DNA from: Chloroflexota bacterium
Lineage (GTDB): Bacteria > Chloroflexota > Anaerolineae > Anaerolineales > UBA11579
DNA length: 6,492 nucleotides
Assembly: GCA_003486225.1 (NCBI GenBank)
Contig: DNGN01000266.1
Span: forward strand, 1-6,492
Reading direction: 5' to 3'
Of the stretch, positions 1-5,509 are shown one piece after another; the stretch's first letter is position 1; every line of letters begins with the position of its first letter. The notes under the pieces were generated by a model. That model was not told the DNA's origin. It was given only the letters and a program-made list of their open reading frames with translations, and did not search any database. The position numbers and the translations under genes were made by a program.

Positions 1-167
1 TGAGCCCATATATATTGACCCCCTGTAACGCTTTGCGCCCAGGCCTGCGCATCGTTCTGGGCCAGCGGTACCTGGCCGCGCAACAATAATGCAATGATTC
101 CAAGCACGCTGGACAAACCCAAGACCAGCAAACCAAACCGAATTCGCTGAGAAACGTGGTTCTGCAT
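1..167 (-). CDS. N-terminus of an exported or membrane-anchored protein, fourth gene of the ECF operon (partial)
   Basis: The gene starts with ATG at 167-165 and runs off the window at position 1, so only about 55 residues are visible. A perfect Shine-Dalgarno (AGGAGG, plus-strand CCTCCT at 176-181) lies 8 nt upstream, which fixes the start. The N-terminus is polar with arginines at residues 8 and 10. A single hydrophobic stretch follows at about residues 11-29, then R-G-Q and a polar region rich in Q and A. This reads as a signal peptide (possible cleavage after PLA, residue 36) or a signal anchor with the rest of the protein outside. The gene starts 16 nt after the ecfT stop, so it is almost certainly co-transcribed with the ECF transporter and may be an extracytoplasmic partner such as a ligand-binding or ligand-processing protein. 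The visible part carries no family signature that I recognise. Confidence 0.8.
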   Translation of the reverse strand, partial: MQNHVSQRIRFGLLVLGLSSVLGIIALLLRGQVPLAQNDAQAWAQSVTGGQYIWA

Positions 168-175
168 ATCTAAAT

Positions 176-181
176 CCTCCT
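176..181 (-). promoter_or_regulatory. Strong Shine-Dalgarno (AGGAGG) for the fourth operon gene
   Basis: The minus strand reads AGGAGG eight bases before the ATG at 167, immediately after the ecfT stop codon (186-184). It sets the start of the truncated downstream gene and implies efficient independent initiation within the polycistronic mRNA. It is the best ribosome-binding site in the operon; the first gene (ATPase, start 3734) has none that I can see. Confidence 0.85.
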
Positions 182-183
182 GG

Positions 184-1053
184 TCATACCGTTAATTGGA
201 TCAACGATGGCGGTACCCAAAAATTCCCGTAACCCAAAAAGAGAACCACAACCGATCCCAGGATCAAAAATATCGCAAAAGCGATCAGGATGCGGTCCCG
301 TTTCTGATAGGTCAGCTCTTGGAGCCAGGTACGCGGGCCGACTCCGAAGGCACGCAAATCCATGGCATCGATGATATCCTCACTGCCGTGGATGGCGTGA
401 ATAATCACCGGGACCATGATCGGGCCAAGCTTGCGCACCTGGGCAATCAAGCCCCCGCTGATTTTATCAAGCTCATACCCGCGCGCACGCTGGGCGTCCA
501 TGGTTAGCTGGAAATCGCGCCCAAAGGTGGGGATAAATCTCATGGTCAGGTCCATGGCGTATGCGATCTTGTCGGGCAGCCCCAGCCCGCGGAAGGTGAT
601 GCCATAATAAGACGGGTCCAAGGAATACGGGATCAGGATGGTCATCACCGCGATGCTAAAGACCCGCACCAGCTGGCTGAGGGCAAAAAACGAGCGTTCG
701 ACCGTAATCTCCAGTGTAGGCCGCCAGCCAAAAATGGTAAAAGGTGCTTCCAGCTTGCGGATGAGGTGCTCCACATCATAAACCTCAATCCCGCCGCGTC
801 CGGTCAGGAACGTGAGGAAGGAAAAGAACAAAACAAAAAAGCCAATGAAAAGGAAAGCCCGGCGCATCTCGTGCCATTTAATATCCGCGGTAAACAATGC
901 CACCAGAGAGATGAGCAGAAAAGGCAGCAAAAAGCGAATATCCCAAAAGAAGAGCGTCGAAGCCAGAAAGGCGGCATAAAAAATGAGCCAGGCGCGCGGG
1001 TCGAACCACTGGATGAGAGATTTTCGTTTTCGATAACGCCAGGTTACCAGCAT
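184..1053 (-). CDS. ecfT: ECF transporter transmembrane (T) component, EcfT/CbiQ family
   Basis: This 289-residue integral membrane protein has the usual EcfT length. It is the scaffold that couples the cytoplasmic ATPases to the substrate-binding S component in a group of importers for vitamins and trace nutrients. Hydrophobic segments lie at about residues 22-56, 66-84, 122-143 and 254-276. Between them is the family's long cytoplasmic helical region. The two ATPase-contacting coupling motifs are visible: the first is intact (AQRARGYE, Ala-Arg-Gly at residues 190-192), and the second is the variant AMDLRAFG at 230-237, where many homologues have Ala-Arg-Gly. The start is ATG at 1053, preceded by an AAAGGAAA-type Shine-Dalgarno. 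It lies 91 nt downstream of the S-component gene, with a strong hairpin in the gap, and is followed 16 nt later by an exported protein gene. Family assignment is firm; the substrate is not determined by this subunit. Confidence 0.93.
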   Translation of the reverse strand: MLVTWRYRKRKSLIQWFDPRAWLIFYAAFLASTLFFWDIRFLLPFLLISLVALFTADIKWHEMRRAFLFIGFFVLFFSFLTFLTGRGGIEVYDVEHLIRKLEAPFTIFGWRPTLEITVERSFFALSQLVRVFSIAVMTILIPYSLDPSYYGITFRGLGLPDKIAYAMDLTMRFIPTFGRDFQLTMDAQRARGYELDKISGGLIAQVRKLGPIMVPVIIHAIHGSEDIIDAMDLRAFGVGPRTWLQELTYQKRDRILIAFAIFLILGSVVVLFLGYGNFWVPPSLIQLTV

Positions 1054-1086
1054 ACTAACTTTCCTTTACCACAACGAACCACCGGC

Positions 1087-1127
1087 ATGGGTCAGTGACC
1101 AGCGGCTTTCACCGGCCACCGACCCAT
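1087..1127 (-). promoter_or_regulatory. Long intercistronic RNA hairpin between the S-component and ecfT genes
   Basis: In the minus-strand transcript, 18 bases (1127-1110) pair with 18 bases (1104-1087) around the five-base loop AAAGC. Fourteen pairs are Watson-Crick and four are G.U (plus-strand partners 1094/1120, 1098/1116, 1101/1113 and 1103/1111). In a plus-strand transcript the same four positions would be A.C mismatches, so the structure fits RNA made from the minus strand. It begins 17 nt after the S-component stop and ends 33 nt before the ecfT start. No U-tract follows, so it is unlikely to be a simple intrinsic terminator. Roles such as protection of the upstream mRNA 3' end, RNase processing or partial attenuation to set S:T ratios are inference. 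Confidence 0.75.
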
Positions 1128-1144
1128 ATGAACTGATATGCGTA

Positions 1145-2080
1145 CTAGCGTCCGGATTGACGCTGCACGGACGCGTAAGCCCCTACAAACAATGGCACCA
1201 GGATCGCCGCGAAGATCAGATTTGGACCGGCGGCAGGCAAAAACTCACCCACAATCGCAGCCGCGGGAGAGAAGCCGTTGATCCAGATATCCGAGATGGC
1301 CGCAAAACCGATCCCGAGGATATTCCCCAGCATAGACCAGGTGACTGCCGCGGCCACGTTTTCATCTTTGAAGAAGAAACGCACTGCCATGACCAGCACA
1401 AAGCCGACGATAATGGAAATCCCAGCAAAGGTGGAAATGGTGGCATCGCCAAAGATACCATTCTCCACATCATAGAAAAGCATATTGGCTTGTTCGCGAT
1501 TCATTAAGAACATGGCTCCGGCAACCACAGCCAAAACCCCACTGATCAGCAGGACGGTATCCATCCCTTTTTTCCTGTTTTTGGCCAGGAAAGTCAGCCC
1601 AGCGATGAAGCCGACCAGACCGTTGCCGATGCTCCACTGCGGGGACAGGCCAAATCCAGTCAGGGCATCGCCGAACATATTACCAACCGCCCCGGTAAAG
1701 AAGCCAACCACCGGGCCAAAAGCATAGCCAAAGAACATGGGGATGGCAATTGCCGGGCGGATGGCGACCTGGCTAAGCGAAGGCACCACAAAGACAGTCC
1801 CATTAAACAGATACGAGAAAACGGCATACAAGGCAGCACCAATCGCCATATAGACCACCTGGCGGGTACCAACTGCCCAGGCTTCATTCTCCTTGGTGAA
1901 GAAGTAAACCAAAAAGGCGATCAACAGGCCCACAACCACAAAGACAAAGCGCAGGACAGGGTTTTCACCGGTTTGCAGGCGTTCAATGCCCATCATGTTC
2001 CCACCGACCTGGATCATCAGTACAAAAACCACCAGAATGGCAACCAGTGTCCAAAATATTGAAGCAAGCTTTTTATCCAT
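1145..2080 (-). CDS. ECF transporter substrate-binding (S) component, UPF0397/PF07155-like, enlarged
   Basis: This 311-residue, very hydrophobic protein captures the substrate in the membrane for the ECF importer. A core S-component pattern starts at residue 75: the first core helix carries an AxxxA motif (A79, A83), of the kind S components use to dock on EcfT. A Gly-rich double helix follows, with FGYAFGPVVGFFTGAVGN at about 117-134, and then D138 and the W149-SIGNGLVGFIAG segment. The C-terminus, GAYASVQRQSG (300-310), and the helix GNILGIGF (252-259) recall UPF0397 proteins, which usually sit beside a duplicated ATPase (the MtsA/MtsT-type naming in some annotation schemes). Typical S components have about 180-200 residues and six helices. 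This one adds two N-terminal helices (about 8-26 and 43-62) and a middle insertion (about 172-242) with about two more. The start is ATG at 2080 with an AAGGAG site, 28 nt after the ATPase stop. The substrate is unknown: methionine-related compounds, riboflavin and other vitamins are all open. Confidence 0.85.
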   Translation of the reverse strand: MDKKLASIFWTLVAILVVFVLMIQVGGNMMGIERLQTGENPVLRFVFVVVGLLIAFLVYFFTKENEAWAVGTRQVVYMAIGAALYAVFSYLFNGTVFVVPSLSQVAIRPAIAIPMFFGYAFGPVVGFFTGAVGNMFGDALTGFGLSPQWSIGNGLVGFIAGLTFLAKNRKKGMDTVLLISGVLAVVAGAMFLMNREQANMLFYDVENGIFGDATISTFAGISIIVGFVLVMAVRFFFKDENVAAAVTWSMLGNILGIGFAAISDIWINGFSPAAAIVGEFLPAAGPNLIFAAILVPLFVGAYASVQRQSGR

Positions 2081-2108
2081 TCGATTCTCCTTGTATAAAT
2101 ATAAATGA

Positions 2109-3734
2109 CTAAATGTGTGCTAAAGCCTCTGCCCGCAAGAATTGACCACTTTTTGAGAAGCGCTTCAAATTTGCGGCCAGGAGAGAAGAGGGAACCACGC
2201 GGCAGGCTTTCAGCAGTTCCAGATCCGCCAGAACCTCGTGCGGCGGGCCATCGGCAGCCACCCGTCCATCCGCAACCAGGATCACCCGGTTGGCGTAGAT
2301 CACGGCCATATCAATATCGTGAGTGATAAACAGCACCGACTCAAAACCAGGCATCTGCAATATGGAATCCATGAAGTTCATATAGTTCTGATAATCCTGC
2401 CCGGCGGTGGGTTCATCCATCACCAAAATGCGCGAACGCATTGCCAGGATGGCTGCGATGCTGACGCGCTTCTGCTGCCCAAAAGACAGCGAAAGCGGCG
2501 GATCTTGCGCAAACTCTACCAGATTCACCGTTTCTAATGCTTCCATCACCTCCTTTTCAATTTCATCCGGGGAATGCTTGAGGTTTTTAGGCCCAAAAGC
2601 CAGCTCATCGTGTACAGTTGGGGCAAACAGCATATGGCTGGGACTCTGAAAAACATATCCCAGGGTACTGGCAATTTCGGCTACACTGGCTTCGCGCGTA
2701 TCCCGCCCATTGACCAGCACGCGCCCGGTTTTTGGTTTCAGCAATCCAATGGCATGCTTGACAAACGTGGTTTTTCCAGCACCATTGGGACCCAAGACCG
2801 CAATCACATCTCCGCGGCGGATCTCAAGGTTGATATCATGCAGCACCTCAACCGCACGGTCATAGCCAAACCCGACCTCCTGAAACTCCACCAGGGACTC
2901 AGCGGGATGCGCTGACTGCGTGATCCCAGGCAAGATTTGCAGCGCACCAGGAGGCGGGTCCTGGGCTGCCCGCCGGATGACCACCTCGGCGGGCAGTTTG
3001 ATCTCATGGTAATTGACCACCTGATTCAAGCCTTCAATATCACCCAAATAGCGGATATCGCCCGCGTCGATAAACATGACCCGCTCAGGATTGATCTTCA
3101 TCACATCTTCTACCCGGTGTTCTATCATCAGGACCGACATGCCTTCATCCGCCATCATCCGCACCATATCAAGTGTCTCAAGCGCGCTGGCAGGGTCCAG
3201 GCTGGCTAGGGGCTCGTCGAGCAGCAATATCTTTGGGCGCATGGCAAGCACACCAGCCAGGGCAACCTTTTGTTTCTCTCCGCCAGACAGATTGAAGGTT
3301 TCACGATCACGCAGGTGAAAAATATTTAAAAAGCGCAGGGCTTCCTCGGCGCGAGCGATAATTTCCGGGCGCGGCAAAGCCAAGTTTTCCAGGCCAAAGG
3401 CAATCTCATTCAGCACTTTGGTGCCTAAAATCTGGCGTTCAGGGTCCTGCAGCACGGTGCCTATTTCCTGTGAAATGCGCGAGAGCGGCCATTTGGCAAT
3501 ATCCTCGCCATGTACCAAAACCCGTCCGCTCATTTCACCCTTATACGTGCGCGGAATCAGGCCGTTAATACAACGGATCAGGGTGGTTTTTCCGCATCCA
3601 CTTGCCCCTGCAATCAACAAAACTTCCCCCGGATTGGCAGAAAAGCTCATCCCCCGGATCGCAGTATCCTCACGGCGGCTGTATCGAAAACTCAGGTCTT
3701 CAACAATCAGAGGCAGGGGATTTGTCATGGTCAT
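2109..3734 (-). CDS. ECF transporter ATPase, two fused ABC domains
   Basis: This 541-residue cytoplasmic protein carries both ATP-binding cassettes of an ECF importer on one chain, equivalent to EcfA1 plus EcfA2. Domain 1 (about 8-245) has Walker A GASGCGKT at 43-50, Q-loop Q96, signature LSGGE at 149-153, Walker B ILLLDEP with E174 and switch H206. Domain 2 (about 281-510) has Walker A GPNGAGKT at 315-322, Q363, signature LSFGQ at 416-420, Walker B ILVMDEP with E441 and H472. All catalytic residues are present in both halves. The second signature has Phe in place of the first Gly, a variant also seen in other ECF ATPases. A proline-rich linker lies at about 246-280, and a short tail follows domain 2. 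It heads the operon, 28 nt before the S gene. Two in-frame ATGs exist (3734 and 3728), and neither has a clear Shine-Dalgarno; I keep the longer. Function is firm; the transported substrate is unknown. Confidence 0.94.
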   Translation of the reverse strand: MTMTNPLPLIVEDLSFRYSRREDTAIRGMSFSANPGEVLLIAGASGCGKTTLIRCINGLIPRTYKGEMSGRVLVHGEDIAKWPLSRISQEIGTVLQDPERQILGTKVLNEIAFGLENLALPRPEIIARAEEALRFLNIFHLRDRETFNLSGGEKQKVALAGVLAMRPKILLLDEPLASLDPASALETLDMVRMMADEGMSVLMIEHRVEDVMKINPERVMFIDAGDIRYLGDIEGLNQVVNYHEIKLPAEVVIRRAAQDPPPGALQILPGITQSAHPAESLVEFQEVGFGYDRAVEVLHDINLEIRRGDVIAVLGPNGAGKTTFVKHAIGLLKPKTGRVLVNGRDTREASVAEIASTLGYVFQSPSHMLFAPTVHDELAFGPKNLKHSPDEIEKEVMEALETVNLVEFAQDPPLSLSFGQQKRVSIAAILAMRSRILVMDEPTAGQDYQNYMNFMDSILQMPGFESVLFITHDIDMAVIYANRVILVADGRVAADGPPHEVLADLELLKACRVVPSSLLAANLKRFSKSGQFLRAEALAHI

Positions 3735-3757
3735 TTTGAAGGAAGTAACAGTATCAT
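3731..3757 (-). promoter_or_regulatory. Possible 8-codon upstream mini-ORF overlapping the ATPase start
   Basis: The minus strand reads ATG at 3757-3755, then seven sense codons and TGA at 3733-3731, encoding MILLLPSK. The TGA overlaps the ATPase ATG (3734-3732) in the classic ATGA arrangement that permits translational coupling. The ATPase start has no Shine-Dalgarno: the bases just upstream are pyrimidine-rich. However, the mini-ORF also lacks a visible ribosome-binding site. It may be chance, since a short ORF ending here is not improbable. Confidence 0.25.
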
Positions 3758-3775
3758 GGTTGCAGGATATTTATT

Positions 3776-3813
3776 CTGATGGTCAGCTTATCAGCTTTGC
3801 ATCTCTTGGATGC
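3776..3813 (-). repeat. Short direct and inverted repeats in the ECF operon leader
   Basis: The predicted untranslated leader contains several small symmetries. GCATC (3799-3803) and GATGC (3809-3813) are perfect inverted arms around five bases. CTGAT (3776-3780) and ATCAG (3790-3794) are inverted arms around nine bases. The heptamer TCAGCTT occurs twice in the plus sense, one base apart (3783-3789 and 3791-3797). Together they suggest a modestly structured leader RNA or a protein-binding site, but each element is short enough to arise by chance. Confidence 0.35.
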
Positions 3814-3834
3814 GTCTCCACTTAGCTTATACTC

Positions 3835-3863
3835 ATTAAGACAGCTTTAACCCTGCCTGTCAA
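3835..3863 (-). promoter_or_regulatory. Candidate sigma-70-type promoter of the ECF operon
   Basis: On the minus strand a perfect -35 hexamer TTGACA (3863-3858) is followed, 17 bases on, by CTTAAT (3840-3835), which matches four of six -10 positions. Transcription would start near 3828 and give a leader of roughly 95 bases before the ATPase ATG. An inverted repeat, GACAG (3861-3857) with CTGTC (3844-3840), spans the spacer and touches both hexamers. A repressor site there would block the promoter. The weak -10 keeps the call tentative. Confidence 0.45.
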
Positions 3864-4035
3864 GATTCTTCCTCTAAAGCCTGGGCGGTATTCACCATCC
3901 GGCAGGCAAAACTATTGAGACAACATCAATCCCAAGGATAGGAACACAGCCGTCATTGAAAAGTTGCTCTGAGAGAATGTGTCTGTTTTAGGATAATCTC
4001 TGCGTGATTCTCGTTGTTGAAAGCCTGAACCCAGT

Positions 4036-4049
4036 CTTACGGCCGTAAG
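4036..4049. repeat. Perfect 14-bp palindrome over the hydrolase stop codon
   Basis: CTTACGGCCGTAAG is its own reverse complement. It contains the TAA stop of the hydrolase gene (minus strand, 4039-4037) and its last two codons (Arg, Pro). The transcript could fold only as a loop-poor hairpin, and no U-tract follows, so terminator function is unlikely. It may be a protein-binding site or chance. Confidence 0.6.
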
Positions 4050-5458
4050 GCAAACTGCGCTTCTGGATAAGGGGCGTTCTCCGGCAGCAACAGACCCCTG
4101 TCCAGTTCGCGTAGATACTGATCAAAAAAAGCCACCGTGTAATAATTGATTAGAGACAGACAGCGGTCACCATCGATGGATCCTTGTAAGCCGAGCAACC
4201 TGGAAAGCGGGGTCAGCATAGGCAGGACACTGAAGTCACGGTGCATGGTGCCCTCAACCCTGAATTCAACTGTTTCCCCGCTGGAAGCGCTTAGCAGTTG
4301 CCCAATACGCAAGAAGTTTGGGCTGGGTTCTTCCAGATCGACCCAGTCGGCACTGTGCATCAGCAGGAAAGGCTGAGACAGACCCGCAGCAACCACCGAG
4401 GAGGACACTGGCTCCACCCAAAGATCCATCACCAGGGCTGCTTTGCAGCGCGCATCTGTACCACAAAATTCGGCTGTGGCTCCGCCACCGGTAGAGTGCC
4501 CGAAGACGCCCACCTTGCTAAAATCCACGCGGCCTGAAAAAGGCCATTCCCCTACCGCCTGATCCCTCTGGGCAAATTCATCCAAGACAAATGCAATATC
4601 CTCTGCCCATTGGCGTACCAACCGGTTTGAGGCAAGGTCATATTCTTCCTGCGAAACACCCTCCGGCAAAGCAGCATCGTTGCGCAGCATCTGTCTTCCA
4701 TCTGGAAAAGAGGTCTGGATGGCTCCATAGGTATGATTGATGCCCACCACGAGATAGCCCTGTGAAGCCAGTTCTTCCACCTGATAGATATTCTGTTCCT
4801 TGAAGCCGGACCAGCCATGAGAAAAAATCAATATGGGCCATTCCTCGCCATCAGGATACAAAGGAGCATCCAAATACGCATTTCCCTTGAAATATTCAAA
4901 GTGGTTGAGCACAAAAGATGGCAAATCATACCAGCCAGCAAGTGCTGGAGCAGCCGTGTCGATATCCGGCATCCACAGCGCTCGCTCATCCGCTTTTGTC
5001 GGGCTGGCCGGGTACCATACCTGGACCATGATCTCCCGCGGATCGTTTGGATCGGGGCTGTAAATTTCTTTGCGCGAGGTATCCTTGAGCGGCAAAACCG
5101 TTGTGCCAACCTGGTAAGGCCCAGTGATTGGGAAAGGTTCCGGGACGGGCAAAAGCCATCCAGCGGCCAGGGAAATCACAGCCAGGATCAAACTGACGAT
5201 TACCCAGCTCAGTGGCTTTTTCGCCTTCTGACCACGGCTTAGCTGTAAACCTGCCGCTACCAGCAGCAGGAGTACTGCGATCATCAGGGGCCAAAGCTGC
5301 CAGCGGAATCCCTCCAGTCCCACCTGGGCTGCAGCAGCCAGGACCAATACCAGCGGCATGACCTGGAATTTTAGTCTGGCAGTGATTTTGGGCAGCAGGA
5401 ATAGACCTGCTGCTGTCATGGTCAGAATGAGGAGGGTCAGTTCTATTGGTCGCATCAT
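4037..5458 (-). CDS. Membrane-anchored alpha/beta hydrolase, platelet-activating factor acetylhydrolase II type
   Basis: This 473-residue protein starts at ATG 5458. Four hydrophobic helices (about 5-22, 33-48, 54-72 and 83-103) precede a hydrolase domain (about 115-473). The catalytic pattern is that of the PAF-acetylhydrolase/Lp-PLA2 family (PF03403). FSHGWSG at 212-218 supplies the oxyanion-hole region, GHSTGG at 320-325 the nucleophile S322, MDLW at 344-347 the acid D345, and GTMHRDFS at 403-410 the base H406. The Ser-to-Asp spacing of 23 equals that of human plasma PAF-AH (S273/D296). The family removes short or oxidised acyl groups from phospholipids; the true substrate here is unknown. 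Positive loops after helices 1 and 3 suggest both ends face outward, which places the catalytic domain outside the cytoplasm. A TTG at 5500 could extend the frame by 14 residues, but that stretch contains a TATAAT box, while ATG 5458 has GGAAAG six bases upstream. ATG 5455 is a second possibility. Confidence 0.85.
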   Translation of the reverse strand: MMRPIELTLLILTMTAAGLFLLPKITARLKFQVMPLVLVLAAAAQVGLEGFRWQLWPLMIAVLLLLVAAGLQLSRGQKAKKPLSWVIVSLILAVISLAAGWLLPVPEPFPITGPYQVGTTVLPLKDTSRKEIYSPDPNDPREIMVQVWYPASPTKADERALWMPDIDTAAPALAGWYDLPSFVLNHFEYFKGNAYLDAPLYPDGEEWPILIFSHGWSGFKEQNIYQVEELASQGYLVVGINHTYGAIQTSFPDGRQMLRNDAALPEGVSQEEYDLASNRLVRQWAEDIAFVLDEFAQRDQAVGEWPFSGRVDFSKVGVFGHSTGGGATAEFCGTDARCKAALVMDLWVEPVSSSVVAAGLSQPFLLMHSADWVDLEEPSPNFLRIGQLLSASSGETVEFRVEGTMHRDFSVLPMLTPLSRLLGLQGSIDGDRCLSLINYYTVAFFDQYLRELDRGLLLPENAPYPEAQFALRP

Positions 5459-5488
5459 TACCTGCTTTCCATGAATTGGGCTTTTGTG

Positions 5489-5509
5489 ATTATACTGCAA
5501 CCAGTATAA
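5489..5509 (-). promoter_or_regulatory. Hydrolase -10 box embedded in a perfect inverted repeat (putative operator)
   Basis: TTATACTG (5490-5497) and CAGTATAA (5502-5509) are perfect 8-bp inverted arms with a four-base spacer. The minus strand carries a consensus -10 hexamer TATAAT at 5494-5489, overlapping one arm almost entirely. Transcription from it would start near 5482, giving a leader of about 24 bases before ATG 5458. I see no good -35 at 16-18 bases, so the promoter may need an activator, or be held by a repressor bound to the repeat. On the plus strand the other arm gives TATAAC, so the site could also act towards the reductase gene. The repeat is directly visible; the regulatory role is inference. 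Confidence 0.55.

Larger units (their letters stand above)
3735..4036. other. Intergenic region between the hydrolase gene and the ECF operon
   Basis: These 302 bases lie between two minus-strand genes, so they hold the 3' end of the hydrolase transcript and the control region of the ECF operon. I find a candidate promoter (3863-3835), short repeats in the predicted leader (3776-3813) and a possible mini-ORF (3757-3731). I see no GC-rich hairpin with a U-tract for the hydrolase gene, so read-through into the ECF operon is possible. I looked for and did not recognise TPP, FMN, cobalamin or SAM riboswitch consensus cores on the minus strand. No convincing coding sequence is present on either strand. 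Confidence 0.7.

Noticed and set aside
196..1098. Long plus-strand frames opposite ecfT
   Set aside because: They are antisense to a clear EcfT gene, with low-complexity charged composition expected from reverse-reading hydrophobic codons.
1081..1130. Rho-independent terminator after the S-component gene
   Set aside because: The stem is strong, but the transcript continues GCCGGTGG with no U-run, and ecfT with its own ribosome-binding site follows closely. It is treated as an intercistronic structure instead.
3418..3825. Plus-strand open frame of about 135 codons opposite the ATPase start
   Set aside because: It lies almost entirely antisense to the strongly supported ABC ATPase gene, has no recognisable domain and no ribosome-binding site. 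It is a shadow frame.
3735..4036. Possible vitamin riboswitch (TPP, FMN, cobalamin, SAM) upstream of the ECF operon
   Set aside because: GGCAGGGTTAAAG on the minus strand briefly recalls an FMN core and TTGCCTGCC recalls a B12 box, but the rest of each consensus is absent and the first overlaps the promoter spacer.
5459..5500. TTG start at 5500 adding 14 residues to the hydrolase
   Set aside because: The extension holds a consensus TATAAT box and has no ribosome-binding site. ATG 5458 has GGAAAG at good spacing and begins directly before the first membrane helix.
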